From positions 3,636,358-3,700,357 of the forward strand of contig CM043959.1 in assembly GCA_014529385.2 (NCBI GenBank): DNA of 64,000 nucleotides, written 5' to 3'. Below the pieces are notes generated by a model. That model saw only the letters and a program-made list of their open reading frames with translations, made no database searches and was not told the origin of the DNA. How positions within the stretch are numbered: position 1 is the stretch's first letter; every line of letters begins with the position of its first letter. Below are positions 52,251 through 63,179 of this stretch, piece after piece. Source of the DNA: Adiantum capillus-veneris (Eukaryota > Streptophyta > Polypodiopsida > Polypodiales > Pteridaceae). Both the position numbers and the translations under genes were made by a program.

Positions 52251-53900
52251 TAGGTCCACCACTTGTCCAAGTTAATGTAAAAGTGACTCAAGGTTCACAA
52301 CTTGTGAAAGCAAGGATCCATTGAGGAATACAATCCACTTGGCTATTTTTCCTTAATTTATTGCATGTGACATTTAAGCAAGGTCCACTTCTAATCTATA
52401 ACTTCTTAATTTGAGGCATGGGGCATACATAAAATATGTAGCATATGCTCTATTGCCTCATAGGAAGGTTGGTTTCAAGGTGCACTTATCCATGCTAGCC
52501 TATCTTGGAGAAATGATGGAGCTTGCTTCTCTCTTGTTTCAATGGAGACTAGCTTGGACAAGTGGTGGACCTTTGCTTCTCTCTATGTTTCAATAGAGTT
52601 AGCTTGGACAAGTGGTGATCTTGGAACAAAACCCCCATGTAAAACATATCATGGGTATTCCAAGTGATTAGAAAGATTACCATTTAAGATATAACCTTAT
52701 AGGTTGGACAACTAGATCTTGGCTTGGAGAAATGGTGGACCTTTGATTCTCTCCATGTTTCAATGGAGTCTATCTTGGAGAAATGGTGGAGCTTGCTTAT
52801 GTCCATGTTTCAATGGAGCCTAGCTTGAACAGTTGGTGGACCTTTGCTTCTCTCTATGTTTCAATAGAGTTAGCTTAGACACGTGGTGGATCTTCAAAAT
52901 AAACCAACTACTATCAATGTTGCCTAGCTTGGACAAGTGGTGGAGTGTTTCTCTACTCCATGTTTCAATGGATCTTAGCTTGGACAAGTGTTGGACCTTA
53001 AAACAAAAACCCCATGTACAACATAGAATGGATTTTCTAGATTTCAATGGAGTCTAGATTTAACAAATGGTGGAGCTTTTCTTCATCCATGTTTCAATGA
53101 AACTAGCTTGGACAAGTGGTGGACCTTGTAACAAACCCTCCCATGTACAACATATCATTGGTTTTCTAAGTGATGGGAAGGAATACCATTCAAGATATAA
53201 ACTTATAGCTTGGATAAGTAGTTGACTTTAAAACCAAATTCATCATAATACAATGAAATACAGGTCAGCCAATTCCTAAATCTTGAGACCAAACCTCCCA
53301 TGCTATTAGAGATAATATATTGGATAAGTGGTGGACCTTCTATTATTTTCCCATGCCTAGTTTAGACAACCGGTACACTTCGCAGCTATAAAGGTTGGAC
53401 GAGTTGTGGAGCCTTGTTTCTATCCATGTTTTAATGGATCCTAGCTTGGACAAGTGGTGGACCTTGGAAAAAAGCTTCCATGTACAACATATATGAGGTT
53501 TTCCATGTTTTAATGGAACCTATCTTGGACAAATGGTGAAGCTTTCTTCTCTCCATGTTGATTTTGGAACTACCTTAGACAAGTGGTGGAGCTTTTCTTT
53601 TCTACTCTTCATAATACAATGAAGTATATGTTGGTTACATGGTGAATCTTAAGGCCAAACCTCCCATTTTACTAGAGATGATAGGTTGGACAAGTGGATC
53701 AACCTTCTATCATTTCTCCATGACTATATTGGACAATTAGTAGACATAACATCTCTCTATGTTGTCTAGAGATGAGCTTGGACAAGTGATGGACCCTGCT
53801 TCTCTCTTCCCTTGGTTTACTAGTTTGAAGACTCAGTATATATACTTTCTTAGATCTAGCTTGAACAAGTGGTGGACCTTGCATCCACAATCTTAATTCA
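52251..53900. repeat. Tandem array, block 1, of ~50-bp hairpin-bearing units
   Basis: Units follow AGCTTGGACAAGTGGTGGAC, then CTTTGCTTCTCTCTATG.. with a central hairpin. CTCTATGTTTCAATAGAG is at 52581-52598 and CTCCATGTTTCAATGGAG at 52751-52768. The first copy (52255-52275) is inverted (GTCCACCACTTGTCCAAG); most later ones are plus-oriented. Units are interspersed with related but non-tandem sequence. Apparent frames such as LAWTSGGP.. are translations of the repeat. Confidence 0.9.
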
Positions 53901-53904
53901 GTAC

Positions 53905-54647
53905 AAAAAAGTATATGAAAAAATAACATAGGAATCTTGGTTTGAAGGTCAAGCAATTAGGTTCCAAATGCACATAATAATATATTTTCCACCCATATTA
54001 AAAGAAAGTTAAATATGTTATTACCAAATTGACAAAGGTAACGTCCAAGAATTATATCTTTCCATCTTGTCAGATCTAAATCTTCATCAAGGCGACATGC
54101 ATGTATACATCAACTTTCAAGCCATTCAAGAATACATGCACTTAGATTCCATAGTTTTGTTTTCAAAGTCTTTTAGGTTCTAAAACTCTTTCACATAAAG
54201 TATGTAATGACAAAATTCTTGAAGCAAACATTTGTGCCCAAGAAAAAGATCCCTCTCACATATTTAAAGTCCATGAATTCTCTGATCCACACTTACAAGT
54301 TTTATTTTGACATCAAACATCAATTCTTTCATAGTTCCAAATAAATGCAACCTCGATATGAATTGACAAAAAATGAATTTCTTTTACTATATGACCCAAC
54401 ATAGGCCCCAATCAAATAAAAAATGAGTCCCCAAAAATTTGGGTGCACTCTAGCAATACATCAGAGTCCCCTTACAATAGGATGCACTCCAATAGTACAT
54501 TGAAGTCCCCTTAGAGTAGGGTGCACTCCATTCAAGTGTTCATAAAATTGACACACCTTTAAAAAAAAAAAAAAAGACTATATCAAATTATACAAATGTT
54601 GAAAGATACACACTAGAATAAAAAAAGCATCTTATAGCCATATTTAT
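53905..54647. other. AT-rich intergenic sequence before FCP1 segment A
   Basis: There are no hairpin units here. Two or three copies of a short direct repeat (GTGCACTC..ATACAT.AG.GTCCCCTTA.A.TAGG) occur at about 54446-54530. Being downstream of a minus-strand gene, it probably contains the 3' UTR or terminator, but no clear signal was seen. Confidence 0.45.
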
Positions 54648-55412
54648 TCAATGCTTTCGTGTTGACAAGTACACACCAAGGACATAATTTGTCTCAGAAT
54701 CACTATACTGATTTACAATTGTGTTGTATGTATAGACTCTCTTATCTCTTGCATACAACCATCCTACCAACCATGGAATTATGGTTCTCTGCAAGAAGTT
54801 TTGAAGTTGCTCGGAAGTTTGCCTCCACATCTTTGGAAATATAAGATATGTCCCTGGCATGTTCCACATCACCCTATATGGAGTGTCATCAAAAATTAAG
54901 GTATTGTTTGCATCCAAATCCTCAAATATCACTCAGATTTTTGTGATAAACCCTTGTAAATCCTAACATGATATTTGGATTTTGGCAATTTTTGTTACTC
55001 ATAAACACCTTGAACTTGGTATACTGCTCAGGAAAACACTTTTGTGTGATGCGTTGCACCCTTGTTAAGTTATAGCAACTCCATATCCATAGCTCAAAGT
55101 ATTCAGCACAAAAATCCAAAAAACTTTGTGCGTCTGGTCGCACCACATGATAAACTTCATCTTTGTCCTCCACAAGTCGCATGTGTTGAGCCCAAGATGG
55201 CATAGAATCTCCATGTTTCATTTCAACTGTCTTGAGAAGTAACCCCTCTAGATCCAAGATAAGTACTCTTTTGATGTCCTTGAAAGCAAGTGGTAGGTGA
55301 TAAGGAGGTGATTCATTCCTTGGACAAGGTCTTGGAGGAGGTTGGATGGGTAATTCAATAGTTTTCTTCAATTTATGCCAGCATATAGCCAATCCATTTT
55401 TCTGTAATGGTT
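54648..55412 (-). pseudogene. FCP1/NLI-interacting-factor-like HAD domain, segment A
   Basis: A splice acceptor (TTTAATTTCAG) precedes coding at 55412. The frame carries LQKNGLAICWHKLKK, then a Pro-rich linker, motif I as ILDLEGLLLKT, VVRPDAQSFLDFCAEYFELW, and IWSCYNLTRV. A one-base shift near 54930 is needed to reach the rest: LDANNTLIFDDTPYRVMWN and KMWRQTSEQLQNFLQRTIIP. FCP1-type phosphatases use DxDx(T/V) to dephosphorylate RNA polymerase II tails. Here the second Asp of motif I is Glu-Gly (DLEG), so catalysis is doubtful. A plant subfamily with DLNGLL is known. Upstream exons were not found. It is either a pseudogene or a gene with one sequencing indel. Confidence 0.7.
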
Positions 55413-55699
55413 CTGAAATTAAAGAACAAGAACACTTAATGCAAACACAACAATAGACATGAGTTTTACATTGTCTACCCTAAGGTTTTATTAGATACCA
55501 AAATCCATCTATGATCTACTCATTAATAGAAAGAAAGTCAAATTAAAATCCTGACTCTTTTTTATGCTACACTCTCTCTTAGTCTCAATACCATGGAGTT
55601 CAACTAGACTTAAGTCAACTAATAACTACTACTTGTGTTAAAGGTATGCTTGAAGTGTATAAGGCTTAACCAATGCTCTAGTGTAGAATGGGTATTTAG

Positions 55700-58600
55700 G
55701 TCTCAAGGTCTACCACTTATCCAAGCAAAGATCCATTTAGATATGGAAACCCAATTTTTCTTAATATAATGATATAGAGTGGACAAGTGGTGAATCCTGA
55801 GACCAAGCCACTCATGCTACTAGGGATAATAGGTTGGACAAGTGGTGGACCTTGAATGTAAACCCCCATGTACAAAGTATCAGGGGTTTTTGGTATTTCA
55901 ATGGACTCTAGCATCTTGGAAACATGGTGGAGCTTACTTCTCTCCATGTTTCAATGGAGTCTATCTTGGATAAATGGTGGAGCATCATTCTCTCCATGTT
56001 TCAATGGAGCCTACCTTGGACAAGTGGTGCACGTTTGTTTCTCTCTATGTTTGAACAGATTTAGCTTGGACAAGTGGTGGACCTTGGAACAAAATCCCCA
56101 TGTAAAACATATCATGGACATTACAAGTGGTGAGAAAAAATACCATTCAATATATAACCTTATAGGTTGGAAAAGTGGTGGACCTTAACACCCAATTATT
56201 ATTAATATAATGACATAGAGTGGACAAGTGGTGAATCTTGCGACCAAACCTACTAGGAAAAGTACGTTGGACAAGTGGTGGACCTTGAATGCAAACCCCC
56301 CATGTACAAAATATTACTCATGCTACTAGGAATAATTTGGTATTAAGGTCCATGTTTCAATGGAGCCTAGCTTGGAAAAGTGGTGGACCTTTGTTTCTCT
56401 CTATGTTTCAATAGAATTTGCTTGGACAAGTGGTGAACCTTGGAACAAAACCCCCATGTAAAGCATGTCATGGGCATTACAAGTGGTGAGAAAAAATACC
56501 ATTCAAGGTATAACCTTATAGGCTGGACAAGTGGTGGACCTTAGCACCCAATTCCTCTTATTATAATGACATATAGTGGAAAAGTGGTGAATTGTGAGAC
56601 CAAACCTACTAGGGATAATAGGTTGGAGAAATGGTTGACCTTGAATGTAAATCACCCATGTACAAAATATCATGGTTTTTGCGTATTTCAATGGAGCCTA
56701 GCATCTTGGAGACATGGTGGAACTTACTTCTCTCCATGTTTTAATGGAGCCTATCTAGGAGAAATGGTGGAGGTTCCTTCTCTCCATGTTTCAATGGAGC
56801 CTAGCTTGGACAAGTCGTGGACCTTTGTTTCTCTCTATGTTTGAATATGGTTAGCTTGGACAAGTGGTGGATCTTGGAATGAAACTCCCATGTAAAACAT
56901 ATCATGGGCATTTCAAGTGGCGAGAAAGGATACCATTTAAGATATAACCTTATAGGTTGGACAAGTGGTGGACCTTAACACAATATAATGACATAGAGTG
57001 TACAAGTGGTGAATCTTGAAACCAAACCACTCATGCTACTAGGGATAATAGGTTAAACAAGTGGTGGGCCTTGAAATAAAACCCCCTAGAGTGTTTCAAT
57101 GGAGCCTAGCTTGGAAACATGGTAAAGCTTGCTTCTCTCCATGTTTCAATGCAGCCTATCTTGGATAAATGGTGCAGCATCATTCTCTCCATGTTTCAAT
57201 GGAGCCTAGCTTGGACAAGTGGTGGACCTTTGTTTCTCTCTATGTTTGAATAGAGTTATCTTGGAAAAGTGGTGGACCTTGGAACAAAAACCCCATGTAA
57301 AACATATCATGGGCATTACAAGTGGTGAGAAAAAATACCATTCAATATATAACCTTATAGGTTGGACAAGTGGTGGACCTTAACACCCAATTATTCTTAA
57401 TATAATGACATAGAGTGGATAAGTGGTGAAATTGGGACCAAACCTACTAGGGAAATAGGTTGGACAAGTGGTGGACCTTGAATGTAAACGCCCCATGTAC
57501 AAAATATCACTCATGCTACTAGAAATAATTTGGTATTAAGGTCCATGTTTCAATGCAGCCTAGCTGGAAAAGTGGTGGACCTTTGTTTCTCTCTATGTTT
57601 CAATAGATTTATCTTGGACAAGTGGTGTACCTTGGAACAAAACCCCCATGTAAATCATGTCATGGGCATTACAAGTGGTGAGAAAAAATACCATTCAAGC
57701 TATAACATTATAGGTTGGACAAGTGGTGGACCTTAACACCTAATTCCTCTTAATATAATGACATAGAGTGGACAAGTGGTGAATCATGAGACCAAACCTA
57801 CTAGGGATAATAGGTTGGACAAGTGGTGAACCTTGAATGTAAACCCCCCATGTACAAAAAATTATGGGTATTGGGTATTTCAATGGAGCCTAGCAACTTG
57901 GAGACATGGTGGAGCTTATTTCTCTCCATGTTTCAATGGAGCCTATCTAGGAGAAACAGTGGAGGTTCCTTCTCTCCATGTTTCAATGAGCCTAGCTTGG
58001 ACAAGTGGTGGACCTTTCTTTCTCTATATGTTTTAATAGAGTTAGCTTGGACAAGTGGTGGACCTTGGAATGAAACCCCCATGTAAAACATATCATGGGC
58101 ATTTCAAGTGGTGAGAAAGGATACTATTTAAAATATAACCTTATAGGCTGGACAAGTGGTGGACTTTAACACATATTTCTTCTTAATATAATGACATAGA
58201 GTGTACAAGTGGTGAATCTTGAGACCAAACCACTCTTGCTACTAGGGATAATAGGTTGGACAAGTGGTGGACCTTGAATGTAAACCCCTCATGTACAAAA
58301 TTATGGGTTTAGGGTATTTCAATGGAGCCTAGCTTGGAGACATGGTGGAGATTGCTTCTCTCAATGTTTCAATGGAACCTATCTTGGAGAAATGGTGGAT
58401 CATCCTTCTCTCCATGTTTCAATGGAGCCTATCTTGGACAAGTGGTGGACCTTTGCTTCTCTCTATGTTTTAATGGAGTTAGCTTGGACAAGTGGTGGGT
58501 CTTGGAACAAAACCCCTTTGTAAAACATAGCATGGACATTACAAGTGATGAGGAAAAATATCATTCAAGATATAACCTTATAGGTTGGAAAAGTGGTGAT

Positions 58601-59650
58601 GGACCTTGACAAGTGGTGAAGGATACCATTTAAGATATACCCTTATAGGTTGGACAAGTGGTGGACCTTAACACCCAGTTATTCTTAATATAATGACATA
58701 GAGTGGATAAGTGGTGAATCTTAAGACCAAATCACTCATGCTACTAGGTATAATACGTTAGAGAAGTGGTAGACCTTGAATGTAAACACCCCATGTACAA
58801 AATATCATGGTTTTAGGGTGTTTCAATGGAGCCTAGAATCTCGGAGACATGGTAGATCTTGATTCTTTCCATGTTTGAATGGCACCTATCTTGGAAAAAT
58901 GATGGAGGTTACTTCTCTCCATACTTCAACGGAGCCTAGCTTTGACAAGTGGTGAACCTTTGCTTCTCTCTATGTTTGAATAGAGTTAGCTTGGACAAGT
59001 GGTGGACCTTTGCTTCTCTCTATGTTTGAATAGAGTTAGCTTGGACAAGTGGTGGACCTTGGAATGAAACCCCCGTGTAAAACATATCATGGGCATTTCA
59101 AGTGGTGAGAAAGGATACCATTTAAGATATAACCTTATAGGTTGGACAAGTGGTGGACCTTAATACATAGTTCTTCTTAATATAATGACATAGAGTGTAC
59201 AAGTGGTGTATCTTGAGACCAAACCACTCGTGCTACTAGGGATCCTAGCTTGGACAAGTGGTGGACCTTGGAAAAAAGTCCCCCTGTACAACATAGATGA
59301 GTTTTTTCATGTTTTAATGGAAGAGAGATTCGACAAATGGTGGAGCTTGCTTATCTCCATGTGGATTTTAGAACTAGCTTGGACAAGTGGTGGAGCTTTG
59401 CTTTTTTACTCTTCATAATACAATGATGTATAGGTTGGTTACATGGTGAATCTTAAGGCCAAACCTCCCATCTTACTAGAGATGATAGGTTGGACAAGTG
59501 GTCAACCTTCTATCATTTCTCCATGCCTATAATTAGACAATTAGTAGAACTAGCATCTTTCTATGTTGTCTAGAGCTGAGCTTGGACAAGTAGTGGACCT
59601 TGCTACTCTCTTCCCTTGGATTATTAGTTTGAAGACTCATTATATATACT
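55700..59650 (+). repeat. Tandem array, block 2, with ~1.19-kb higher-order period
   Basis: The same ~50-bp hairpin units alternate with a conserved block (CCATGTAAAACATATCATGG, then GTGGTGAGAAAAAATACCATT, AACCTTATAGGTTGGACAAG, TAATATAATGACATAGAGTG). The anchor CATGTAAA occurs at about 56099, 56455, 56889, 57294, 57647, 58080, 58517 (CTTTGTAAA variant) and 59074. Intervals of 356, 434, 405 then 353, 433, 437 show a ~1.19-kb repeat of three sub-blocks. Perfectly tandem 50-bp copies lie at 58940-59090. One inverted unit is at 55709. Confidence 0.92.
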
Positions 59651-59654
59651 TGCT

Positions 59655-60385
59655 TAGATCTATATAATTACTCATTAGTTAGGTTACAAGTGGGTATGTA
59701 ATTTGTTAGCCTCAAGGGACTTTGAATATTGAATAGTAAGAAAGTCAAGTGCTGGTTTGAAGATCTTTTGCTTATCTAAACTAGACTCTAACTCAATAAT
59801 AAGTTTCATAAGTTCCACGAATTGTCCTATCTAGGCTCCAAAAGAGTCTTAATTGGTTTGTGCTAGATTCTAACTTCCTTGATGGGGTAGAATCCTAGAA
59901 AAATGAGGCACTATAAGTTTTACCTTAGCTCAAATGGATTTTTCACTTAAACTCGACTGCAATTTGGCTATCTAGTCTTTGTCTCGATGGAGTTTAACAC
60001 TAGATACATAGTAGTGATATTTAAGCTTCATGTCTCTTCACTTGATCGAGATATGAGACCATACTTTCAAGGTCACCACTTGTCTTACCTAAAGACCAAT
60101 GTGAGACATGGGAGCAAGAAAGCCATCCGATATTGTTTTAAGGACTATTACATAGGCAATCAATAACTTAAGTAAAGCAAAAAGACTTGGATCTTTCACA
60201 ATTAATAACTTAAGTAAAGCCAAAAAGACTTGGATCTTTGACAGTTTTTTTCAAACTAAAAAAGCACAATCTCATGCTAACAAAACTATAAATCACAATT
60301 GAAAGGTTTGAACAAGAAAAAGATCAACAATCTTAATAAGAAGGATACTTTTCATTTCATTTGATGATTACAAACTAAAATAAAG
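59655..60385. other. Region without a gene between array and FCP1 segment B
   Basis: AT-rich. A duplicated ~45-bp segment (CTTAAGTAAAGC..AAAAGACTTGGATCTTT) is at about 60165-60198 and 60207-60241. A single inverted array-like motif (GGTCACCACTTGTCTTACC) is at 60076. The terminator of the minus-strand FCP1 segment B probably lies here. Confidence 0.5.
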
Positions 60386-60389
60386 TCTC

Positions 60390-61791
60390 TCAAGAAATTG
60401 ATAAACAAAAAATGTAGGTGACTGCTTCATTATTTTGAGCAAAAATATCAAAATCTCTATTGATTGAGCTCCATCTAGTAGTATCCTTTGTAAGATCCTG
60501 CAAGAAGGAATAAAAAGAAAGATTTGTTAGATACCATGCACATGAGTGTTCAAGCATGTGTATCAAGAATATATGACATGTCACTAGTACCTTAGGGTTG
60601 CTTTCTATCCAGCCTTAGAAGATTGTTCTCAGCTTTCACCTTATTTATATAAGCCTTTGCTGTGGTTGCCTTCAAAACTCCTTTTGTGTTACAACCCAAT
60701 TGCCTAGCTAAAGTGGTCAATTGTGACGCCTTCATGCTTTCAATGGGTGTACGCTCCTTTGCCAAGATCTCTTGTATTTGGGCTCTTCTCATTTCATTGC
60801 GGTGGCTTGTGTCACTTGCATCTTCAATGATAGTTTCATCTCTGTCACCTTTTGCAGGTGGTATTCTTCTTGTAAAGAACACCTTAGCTGACCAAACATC
60901 ATTTTTCTGCTTCCAATACTCCATGATTTGTTTGTATTCACTATCATTTGTCACTATAGGTTGTCCATAACGATTAGAAGCAATTAAATCACGCACATCC
61001 CTTCTCTCATCAAGCTGAATCAAGTATGGCAGTAGCTCCTCCAAGAGCATATTGTCAACCATCTTCTCAGCATCAAATTGTGGTGGAAAAATGCAATTGT
61101 TTGCTGGTGAAATACATCCCTTGTAAGGAGAGTCATCAATAAGCACTGTTCTTTGTGGATCACATTCAAACCCCATGGCAATTTTGGCTAGAGGCTTGAA
61201 CATTGCCTCAACGTTTGGATTGTCGGGTCTAAACAATTTTTGAGTTTGAGCGGTGTAGCAAACATCTTGCGACCAAATTGCAAAGAAAGGCAATGTATCC
61301 TCAGCTAAGTTGTTTAGTGCTGCAAGGATTTGATACACATTATTCCTAGTAGCTGTCGACCAAATTGCAACATTAAACCTTTGTAAAATAGTCTTCAAGA
61401 ATTGGATGCAACCTGGCCTGAGTATAATATATCTTTTTTGAATCCATTTGCACTGAGTTGTGGTGTGAGGATGGTTGAGGGGAACGTTTCAACAATAGAC
61501 CATTTAAATCCAATATAATTGTAAGCATGGATTTCTCAACATCTACGCTACATGACGTAGTACCAATTGGCAATAGCTCGTGAGTGGACTTTTCAGTCTC
61601 TTTTGATGTATGTTGCATTTTTGAAGCATCGATTTCTTGGTTCTCATTATTGGAAGCTTGCTCAAGTTGCACAACACTAGACTCTAGTATAGAAATATCA
61701 TCCATCTTGGGCACTTTAGAAACCATAGAATCTATGGATTCTATAGTTGTTGACTGAACCATAGGAGCATTATCCATCCCAGTTTGTGAAT
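60390..61791 (-). CDS. FCP1/NLI-interacting-factor-like HAD domain protein, segment B
   Basis: An acceptor (TTTTCTTAG) opens coding at 61791. An acidic, Ser/Gln-rich N-terminal part leads to motif I (IILDLNGLLLKR). After an A6 run (about 61429-61434) one extra or missing base is needed to continue as RPGCIQFLKTILQRFNVAIW, STATRNNVYQ, WSQDVC, then motif III (RTVLIDDSPYKGCI). The C-terminal part has a helical segment (KASQLTTLARQLGCNTKGVL) that may be a small SAP/Rho-N-like nucleic-acid binding motif. The frame stops at 60592. A donor (AAG/GTACTA) sits 2 bases later, and a strong acceptor (TTCCTTCTTGCAG) at 60498 opens an exon in which DLTKDTTRWSSINRDF is encoded. Joining these in frame would need a second indel. 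The second Asp of the DxD motif is replaced (DLNG). Confidence 0.75.
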
Positions 61792-61799
61792 CTAAGAAA

Positions 61800-62433
61800 A
61801 CACACACACAAATGGTATCTCAAAACCACTAGAATTTTATTCACCATATTTATATGTAGAACTCCTAGTAAGAAATTTATTTAAGGTAAAGTCGTTGTTA
61901 GAATCCTTGCAACCATTTTCAGCATTCGTACACCAAACACCACTTGTCTAAAATACAATCTACTAACTCAACATTTTCCATCCTACACTTTATTAAAGAT
62001 GAGTACTTAAAGTGAAAACTAAAAGCCACCCTTGTTGAGGAAACATGGATACAAGGTCCACCAAATGTCCAACCTAGACTACAAGAAAATAATTAGAGAT
62101 TTGGCTTAGATTTGGATTCAAAGGCCACCACTTATTCAAGTAAGATAACTCCACTTGTTTAAGACAGTAATGTTTGAAGCCCCACCACTTGTCCAACCTA
62201 GACATTGATTAAATTTTGGTAAGATTTATCACAAATCTAGAGTAGAATCAAGATTCTATGGCCAAGGTAGTCAAATATGTTAGACAACACACAAAGCATA
62301 AGAGCACTCTAGATTCTCGTTGAGCATAAACTAAACAATAATCAAATGTTATATTCACTTGAGATTTCATCCATGAAAAATGAAAATGATGCATGTACTT
62401 GAGATTTCCATCCATGTACAATACTTTACAATG
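61800..62433. repeat. Intergenic or intronic sequence with inverted array units
   Basis: Between FCP1 segment B and the SET segment, units of the array motif are present in reverse orientation: GGTCCACCAAATGTCCAACC (62049), GGCCACCACTTATTCAAG (62123) and CCCCACCACTTGTCCAACC (62180). No coding signal was seen. Confidence 0.75.
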
Positions 62434-62990
62434 TCAAGTAAAGTTATAGTCAGCAAACAACTCTTCTCCTGCTTCAACTTGACAAATAGTCTCAATGCAT
62501 ACATGGCCATATTCTTCTGACTTGATGTGTGAAGAGGTGCATTTATGCCAAGGTGGCAAATTTGGATCAAATGTATAGCGTACGTTGGGACAGACATTTG
62601 TACTGTGAGAACTATTTATATAGCCCGACACGTTTCCTTCTTCTACACAACCAATAATGTATGATTGATCTTCCTCTTCTTCTATGTTTGGATCCTCTAG
62701 AAGAGAATATTTATAAGCTCTTGGAAATATTTTGCATATCTTTTTCCAGTCTTGAAATCTATACTTATGCCCTCCATAGTTTAGAATAGTCAAACCACTT
62801 TCCAGGGTAGTATGCACAAATAGCCCATAACCAGCTCCTTCAATACATGAAAGTCGCACTTCAAAATCCACACCGTTAATATGGAAAATTACATCTTTGG
62901 GAATAGGAAAAGTTGGTGTCCCAAAAGGATCTTCATGCCAATCATAGTGTGAAATACATCTAGTTTTTATATCACTTAACTCCTTTGTGT
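62434..62990 (-). CDS. SET-domain protein segment
   Basis: An acceptor (TTTCTCTTTTTGCAG) opens a frame of about 185 codons at 62990, ending in TGA at 62434. It begins with TKELSDIKTRCISHYDWHED and includes the SET-N strand (RLSCIEGAGYGLFVHTTLES), the middle (YIIGCVEEGNVSGYINSS), and the C-terminal catalytic region (ICQVEAGEELFADYNF). The normal NHSCxPN pseudoknot is altered to NSSHSTNVCPN. The ELFxDY tyrosine is kept. SET domains transfer methyl groups to lysine. The altered Asn-His motif leaves activity uncertain. No stop or shift is seen in the exon. Upstream exons are probably beyond 63.0 kb. Same strand as both FCP1 segments, so it is either a neighbour or part of one long gene. Confidence 0.75.
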
Positions 62991-63179
62991 CTGCAAAAAG
63001 AGAAAATATTATGCATAAAATAATGACAATATCAAAGAAAGATATCTTATTTTATAGTCCAATAGGTCATTGTATGGAGACTTAGAGTGCCTCTTACATG
63101 GTGGCCTCCAAGGTTTCCAAAAAATAAAATCATTGGAAAAAAAAGGCCACTGTGTCTCCAATCTATTGCCCATTTGAAG

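Noticed and set aside
52833-59418. Many frames with LAWTSGGP / LDKWWTL / FSPCFNG words
   Set aside because: These are the satellite units read in different frames. The same DNA gives equally long frames on both strands and codon periodicity follows the 50-bp unit.
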